Positions 58,701-64,000 of a stretch of DNA of 64,000 nucleotides are shown piece after piece (the stretch's first letter is position 1; every line of letters starts with the position of its first letter). Location: the NCBI GenBank assembly GCA_037974665.1, contig CM075773.1:25050353-25114352 (forward strand), written 5' to 3'. A program made the translations under genes and the position numbers. The notes under the pieces were generated by a model. The model was not told where the DNA came from. It ran no database searches and saw only the letters and a list, made by a program, of their open reading frames with translations. The stretch comes from Ehretia macrophylla (lineage: Eukaryota > Streptophyta > Magnoliopsida > Boraginales > Ehretiaceae).

Positions 58701-61700
58701 TACGTCGCGCGCCGCGAACAGGGCGACAGCCCAATCTGTCCCGTTTCTGTTACCGAATCCCGCGGCACCTTGGGCGAGACAGCTTCGCTTCGCGTGGAGG
58801 CTGGGCCCGCAAACCGAGGGCGTGGGGCTTGGGACCAGGTCTCCGTCGCTCCGGAGCCCATAACTTTTGATCCGTAAGTAGTTACGCGGCCGACAGCATA
58901 CCGTTGGAAAGCTCTCCGAGAGCTCTACGATGGGACAGCCAAGATTTGCTTCGCTGGGCCTTTTTTCGAAGCCCAAAATTGAACTTTTTCATCAGTTTCG
59001 GGACATTTTTCTTCTTTTGCGCTGTTTTTCCGTCCCGGATCGTACGTCATGCGCCGCAAAAAGGGCGACAACCCAATCCGTCCAATTTTTGTTACCGAAT
59101 ACCGCGGTACCTTGGGCGAGACGGCTTCGCTTCGCGTAGAGGTTGGGCCCACAAACCGAGGGCGTGGGGCTTGGTACCAGGTCTCCGTCGCACCGGAGCC
59201 CATAACTTTTGATCCGTAAAGAGTTACGCGGCCCACAGCATACCGTTGGAAAGCTCTCCGAGAGCTCTACTATGGGACAGCCAAGCTTCGCTTCGCTGGG
59301 CCTTTTTTTGGAGCCCAAAATCGAACGTTTTCTTCAGATTTGGGAAACTTTTCTTCTTTCGCGCTGTTTTTCCGTCCCGGATCGTACGTCATGCGCCATG
59401 AAAAGGGCGACAACCCAATCCGTCCGATTTTTTTTACCGAATCCCGCGGCACCTTGGGCGAGACAGCTTTGCTTCACATAGAGGCTGGGCTTGCAAACCG
59501 AGGGCGTGGGGCTTGGGACCAGGTCTCCGTCGCTCCGGAGCCCATAACTTTTGATCCGTAAAGAGTTACGCGGCCCACAGCATACCGTTGGAAAGCTCTC
59601 CGAGAGCTCTATGACGGGGCAGCCAAGCTTTGCTTCGCTGGTCCTTTTTTCGGGGCCCAAAATCGATCGTTTTCATCAGTTTCGGGACACTTTTCTTTTG
59701 TGCGCTGTTTTTCCTGCCTGGATCGTACGTCGTGCGTCGCGAAAAGGGCGACAACCCAATCCGTCCCATTTTTATTACTGAATCGCGTGGCACCTTGGGC
59801 GAGACAGCTTCGCTTCGCGTAGAGGTTGGGCCCGCAAACCGAGGGCTTGGGGTTTGTGACCAGGTCTCCGTCGCTCCAGAGCCCATAACTTTTGATCCGT
59901 AAAGAGTTACGTGGCCCACAGCATACCGTTGGAAAGCTCTCTGAGAGTTCTACGACGGTACAGTTAAGCTATGCTTCACTGGGCCTTTTTTCGGAGCCCA
60001 AAATCAAACGTTTTCATCAGTTTCGGGACACTTTTCTTCTTTTGCGCTGTTTTTCCGTCCCGGATCGTACGTCGTGCGACGCGAAAAGGGCGACAACCCG
60101 ATCCGTCCCATTTCTGTTACCGAATCCCGCGGCACCTTGGGCGAGACAAATTTGCTTCACCTAGAGGCTGGGCCCGCAAACCGAGTGCGTGGGGCTTTGG
60201 ACCAGGTATCCGTCGCTCCAGAGCCCATAACTTTTGATCCGTAAGGAGTTACGCGGCCGACAGCATACCGTTGGAAAGCTCTCCGAGAGCTCTACGATGG
60301 GGCAGCCAAGCTTTGCTTCGCTGGGCCTTTTTTCAGAGCCCAAAATCGAACATTTTCATCAGTTTCGGGATACTTTTCTTCTTTTGCGCTGTTTTTCCGT
60401 CCCGGATCGTACGTCATGCGCCGCAAAAAGGTCGACAACCCAATCCGTCCCATTTTTGTTACCGAATACCGCGGCACCTTGGGCGAGACAGTTTCGCTTC
60501 GCGTAGAGGCTGGGCCCACAAACCGAGGACGTGGGGCTTAGTACCAGGTCTCTGTCGCTCCGGAGCCCATAACTTTTGATCCGGAAGGGGTTATGCAGCC
60601 CACAGCATACCGTTGGAAAGCTCTCCGAGAGCTCTACGACGGGGCATCCAAGCTTTGCTTTGCTGGGCCTTTTTTCGGAGTCCAAAATCGAACGTTTTTA
60701 TCAGTTTCGGGGCACTTTTCTTCTTTTGCAGTGTTTTTCGTCCCGGATCGTCCGTCGTGCACCGCGAAAAGGGAGACAACCCAATCCGTCCCATTTCTAT
60801 TACCGAATCCCGCGTCACCTTGGGCGAGACAGCTTCGCTTCGCGTAGAGGCTGGGCCCACAAACTGAGGGCGTGGGGCTTGGTACCAGGTCTCCGTCGCT
60901 CCGGAGCCCATAACTTTTGATCCGTAAAGAGTTACGCGGCCCACAGAATACCGTTGGAAAGCTCTCCGAGAGCTCTACGACGGGACAGCAGGCTTTGCTT
61001 CACTGGGCCTTTTTTCGGAGCCCAAAATCGAACGTTTTCATCAGTTTCGGGACATTTTTAATCTTTCGCGCTGTTTTTCCGTCCCGGATCGTACGTCGTG
61101 CGCCGCGAAAAGGGCGACAACCCAATCCGTCCCATTTTTGTTACCGAATCCCGCGGCAGCTTAGGCGAGACAGCTTCGCTTCGCGTAGAGGCTGGGCACG
61201 CAAACCGAGGGCGTGGGGCTTGGGACCAGGTCTCCGTCGCTCTAGAGCCCATAACTTTTGATCCGTAAAGTGTTACGCGGCCGACAGTATACGGTTGGAA
61301 AGCTCTCCGAGAGATCTACGATGGGACAGCGAAGCATTGCTTTGCTGGGCCTTTTTTCGGAGCCGAAATTCGAAGGTTTTCATCAGTTTTGGGACATTTT
61401 TGTTCTTTTGCGCTGTTTTTCCGTCCCGGATCGTACGGTGTGCGCCGCGAAAAGGGCGACAACCCAATCCGTCCCATTTTTGTTACCGAATCCCGCGGCA
61501 CCTTGGGGGAGACAGCTTCGCTTCGCGTCGGGGCTGGGCCCACAACCCGAGGGCGTGGGGCTTGGTCCCAGGTTTCCGTCGCTCCGGAGCCCCTAACTTT
61601 TGATCCGTAAAGAGTTACGCGGCCCACAGCATACCGTTGGAAAGCTCTCCGAGAGCTCTACGACGGGACAGCAAGCTTTACTTTGCTGGGCCTTTTTTCG

Positions 61701-62282
61701 GATCCCAAAATCGAACGTTTTCATCAGTTTCGGGATATTTTTCTTCTTTCGCGCTGTTTTTCCGTCCCGGATCGTACGTCGTGCGCCGCAAAAAGGGCGA
61801 CAAACCAATCCATCCCATTTTTGTTACCGAATCCCGCGGCACCTTGGGCAGGGCAACTTCGCTTCATCTAGAGGCTTGGCCCGCTAACCGAGGGCGCGGG
61901 GCTTGGGACCAGGTCTCCGTCGCTCCGGAGCGCATAACTTTTGATCCGTAAGGAGTTACGCGGCTCACAGCATACCGTTGGAAAGCTCTCCGAGAGCTCT
62001 ACGAAGGGGAAGCCAAGCTTTGCTTCGCTGGGCCTTTTTTCGAAGCCCAAAATCGAACGTTTTCATCAGTTTCGGGGAACTTTTCTTCTTTCGCGCTGTT
62101 TTTCCGTCCCGGATCGTACGTCGTGGGCCGTGAAAAGTGCGACATCCCAATCCGTCCCATTTTTGTTACCGAATCCCGCGGCACCTTGGGTGAGACAGCT
62201 TCGTTTCACCTAGAGGCTGGGCCCGCAAACCGAGGGCGTGGGGCTTGCGACCAAGTCTCCGTTGCTCCGGAGCCCATAACTT

Positions 62283-63307
62283 TTGATCCGTAAAGAGTGA
62301 CGCCCCCCACAGCAAACCGTTGGAATGCTATCCGAGAGCTCTACGAAGGGACAGCCAAGCTATGCTTCGCTGTGCCTTTTTTAGGAGCCCAAAATCGATC
62401 GTTTTCATCAGTTTCGGGACACTTTTCTTCTTGTGCGCTGTTTTTCCGTCCCGGATCGTACGTCGTGCGCCGCGAAAAGGTCGACAACCCAATCCGTCCC
62501 ATTTTTGTTACCGAATCCCGCGGCACCTTGGGCGAGACAGCTTCGCTTCGCGTAGAGGCTGGGCCCGCAAACCGAGGGCGGGGGGCTTGGGACCAGGTAT
62601 CCGTCGCTCCGGAGCCCATAACTTTTGATCCGTAAAGAGTTACGCGGCCCACAGTATACCGTTGGAAAGCTCTCCGAGAGCTCTACGACGGGACAGCCAA
62701 GCTTCGCTTCACTGTGCCTCTTTTTGGAGCCCAAAATCGAACGTTTTCATCAGTTTCAGGACATTTTTCTTCTTTTGCGCTGTTTTTCCGTCCCGGATCG
62801 TACGTCATGCGCCGCAAAAAGGGCGACAACCCAATCCGTCCGATTTTTGTTACCGAATCCCGCGGCACCTTGGGCGAGACAGCTTCGCTTCGCGTAGAGG
62901 CTGGGCCCACAAACTGAGGGCGTGGGGCTTGGTACCAGGTCTCCGTCGCTCCGGAGCCCATAAATTTTGATCCGTAAAGAGTTACGCGGCCCACAGCATA
63001 CCGTTGGAAAGCTCTTCGAGAGCTCTACGACGGGACAGCAGGCTTTGCTTCTCTGGGCGTTTTTTCGGAGCCCAAAATCGAACGTTTTCATCAGTTTCAG
63101 GACACTTTTCTTCTTTCGCGCTGTTTTTCCGTCCCGGATCGTACGTCGTGCGCCGCGAAAAGGGCGATAACCCAATCCATCCCATTTTTGTTACCGAATC
63201 CCGCGGCACCTTGGGCGAGACAGCTTCGATTCGCGTAGAGGCTGGGCACGCAAACCGAGGGCGTGGGGCTAGGGCCCAGGTCTCCGTCGCTCCGGAGCCC
63301 ATACCTT
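62283..63307 (+). repeat. Three-unit block matching 16136, 31517 and 37329
   Basis: Three consecutive types recur here: ATCGATCGTTTTC (62283), GTATACCG with GACATTTTTC and GTCATGCGCCGCAAAAAGG (62625), and GACAGCAGGCTTTGC with GAAAGCTCTTCGAG (62967). The same order occurs at 16136-17160, 31517-32541 and 37329-38353. The first unit starts atypically (AGAGTGACGCCCCCCACAGC near 62297). Confidence 0.83.
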
Positions 63308-64000
63308 TTGATCCGGATAGAGTTACGCGGCTCACAGTATACCGTTGGAAAGCTCTCCGAGAGCTCTACGACGGGGCAGAAAAGGAGAGCTTCCCTGGGC
63401 CTTTTTTCGGAGCCCAAAATCGAACGTTTTCATCAGTTTCGGGACATTTTTCTTCTTTTGCGCTGTTTTTCCGTCCCGGATCGTACGTCGTGCGCCGCGA
63501 AAAGGGCGACAACCCAATCCGTCCCATTTTTGTTACCGAATCCCGCGGCACCTTGGGTGAGACAGCTTCGATTCGCGTAGAGGCTGGGCCCGCAAACTGA
63601 GGGCGTGGGGCTAGGGACCAGGTCTCCGTCGCTCCGGAGCCCAGAACTTTTGATCCGTAAAGAGTTACGCGGCCCCCAGTATACCGTTGGAAAGCTCTCC
63701 GAGAGCTCTACGACGAGACAGCCAAGCTTCGCTTCACTGTGCCTTTTTTCGGAGCCCAAAATCGAATGATTTCATCAGTTTCAAGACACTTTTTTTCTTT
63801 TGTGCTATTTTTCCGTCCCGGATCGCACGTCGCGCGCCGCGAATAGGGCGACACCCCACTTCGTCCCGTTTGTGTTACCGAATCCCGCGGCGCCTTGGGC
63901 GAGACAACTTGGCTTCACGTTGAGGCTGGGCCCGCAAACCGAGGGCGTGGGGCTAGGGACTAGGTCTCCGTCGCTCCGGAGCCCATAACTTTTGATCCGT

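Larger units (their letters stand above)
1..64000 (+). repeat. 342-bp tandem satellite array (whole window)
   Basis: Every part of the window aligns to one monomer of about 342 bp in direct head-to-tail order. The TTGATCCG-like start recurs at 74, 416, 758, 1099, 1441, 1783 and so on to 63992. That gives 187 full units with a mean of about 341.8 bp; the shortfall from 342 is explained by scattered single-base deletions. No unit is inverted and no foreign insertion longer than a few bases was seen. Neither array edge lies in the window. The monomer is slightly GC-rich, with T-rich tracts in the middle and a CpG-rich second half. Such arrays usually make centromeric or pericentromeric heterochromatin; that role is inferred, not shown. 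I do not recognise the family by name. No gene is present in any 300-bp stretch. Confidence 0.98.
51686..64000 (+). repeat. Right section without the TAGGCCC subfamily
   Basis: About 36 monomers to the window end. I find no TAGGCCCAC unit after about 49572. Types are mixed, with private changes in most units and only scattered local relatives, such as 56131 and 56473 (GACAGCTACGCTTTGC) and 52028 (a unit with the one-base loss GTAGAGCTGGG). The block 62283-63307 resembles 16136-17160. This section looks older or less recently homogenised than 15-50 kb. Confidence 0.72.

Noticed and set aside
1-64000. CRISPR-like or phage-like repeat array
   Set aside because: The unit is 342 bp with no separate unique spacers; all of it repeats. 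No cas-like or phage gene is present.
1-64000. Tandemly arrayed rDNA, 5S, snRNA or histone genes
   Set aside because: No rRNA, 5S internal control region, snRNA or histone sequence is seen in the monomer; the monomer has no conserved coding frame.
1-64000. Origin of the monomer from a transposable element
   Set aside because: No terminal repeats, target-site duplications or element-derived coding frame were recognised. A library search with the consensus would be needed, and the sequence alone does not support the claim.

Overview
The whole 64-kb window is the interior of one tandem satellite DNA array. A monomer of about 342 bp repeats head to tail, always in the same orientation, from the first base to the last. 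Taking the recurring start site (TTGATCCG, present with small variants in each unit), I can follow 187 complete monomers from 74 to 63991, with a 73-bp partial unit on the left and a 9-bp partial unit on the right. Start-to-start distances are 340-342 bp. I see no protein-coding gene, tRNA, rRNA, CRISPR array, transposon insertion, inversion or array edge. The many reading frames of 60-217 codons are by-products: the monomer has few stop codons and its length, 3 x 114, keeps frames in register between units.

Organism: a 64-kb homogeneous array of a long, complex monomer with nested higher-order structure is typical of eukaryotic centromeric or pericentromeric heterochromatin. The species cannot be told from this sequence, and I do not recognise the family by name. 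CpG is not depleted (about 33 per monomer by hand count, above expectation), which argues against long-term heavy germline CpG methylation of the array.

Monomer anatomy, described on the unit at 19896-20237: a CGTTGGAAA core, a 15-bp dyad (AGCTCTC-C-GAGAGCT), an imperfect hairpin whose 3-nt loop is among the most variable sites of the satellite, a run of seven A/T tracts spaced about 10.5 bp (expected to curve the DNA), then a CpG-rich half carrying CCGCGG, TGGGCCCA and CGCTCCGGAGCG palindromes.

Layout: 1-6.56 kb is a mosaic of older monomer types with small local duplications. 6.56-10.3 kb is the first domain rich in a subfamily marked by TAGGCCC and CCCCTTTTTG. 10.3-15.45 kb is mixed. 15.45-46.2 kb holds two tandem copies of a compound higher-order unit of about 45 monomers (15.38 kb), each opening with a 17-monomer block (5.81 kb) whose types recur at the start of the following block. 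42.5-51 kb carries a further relocated block and a fresh 4-monomer (1,367-bp) amplification. 51.7-64 kb lacks the TAGGCCC subfamily and looks less recently homogenised. Identical or near-identical monomers 1, 21 and 40 kb apart show recent unequal exchange or conversion over several scales.
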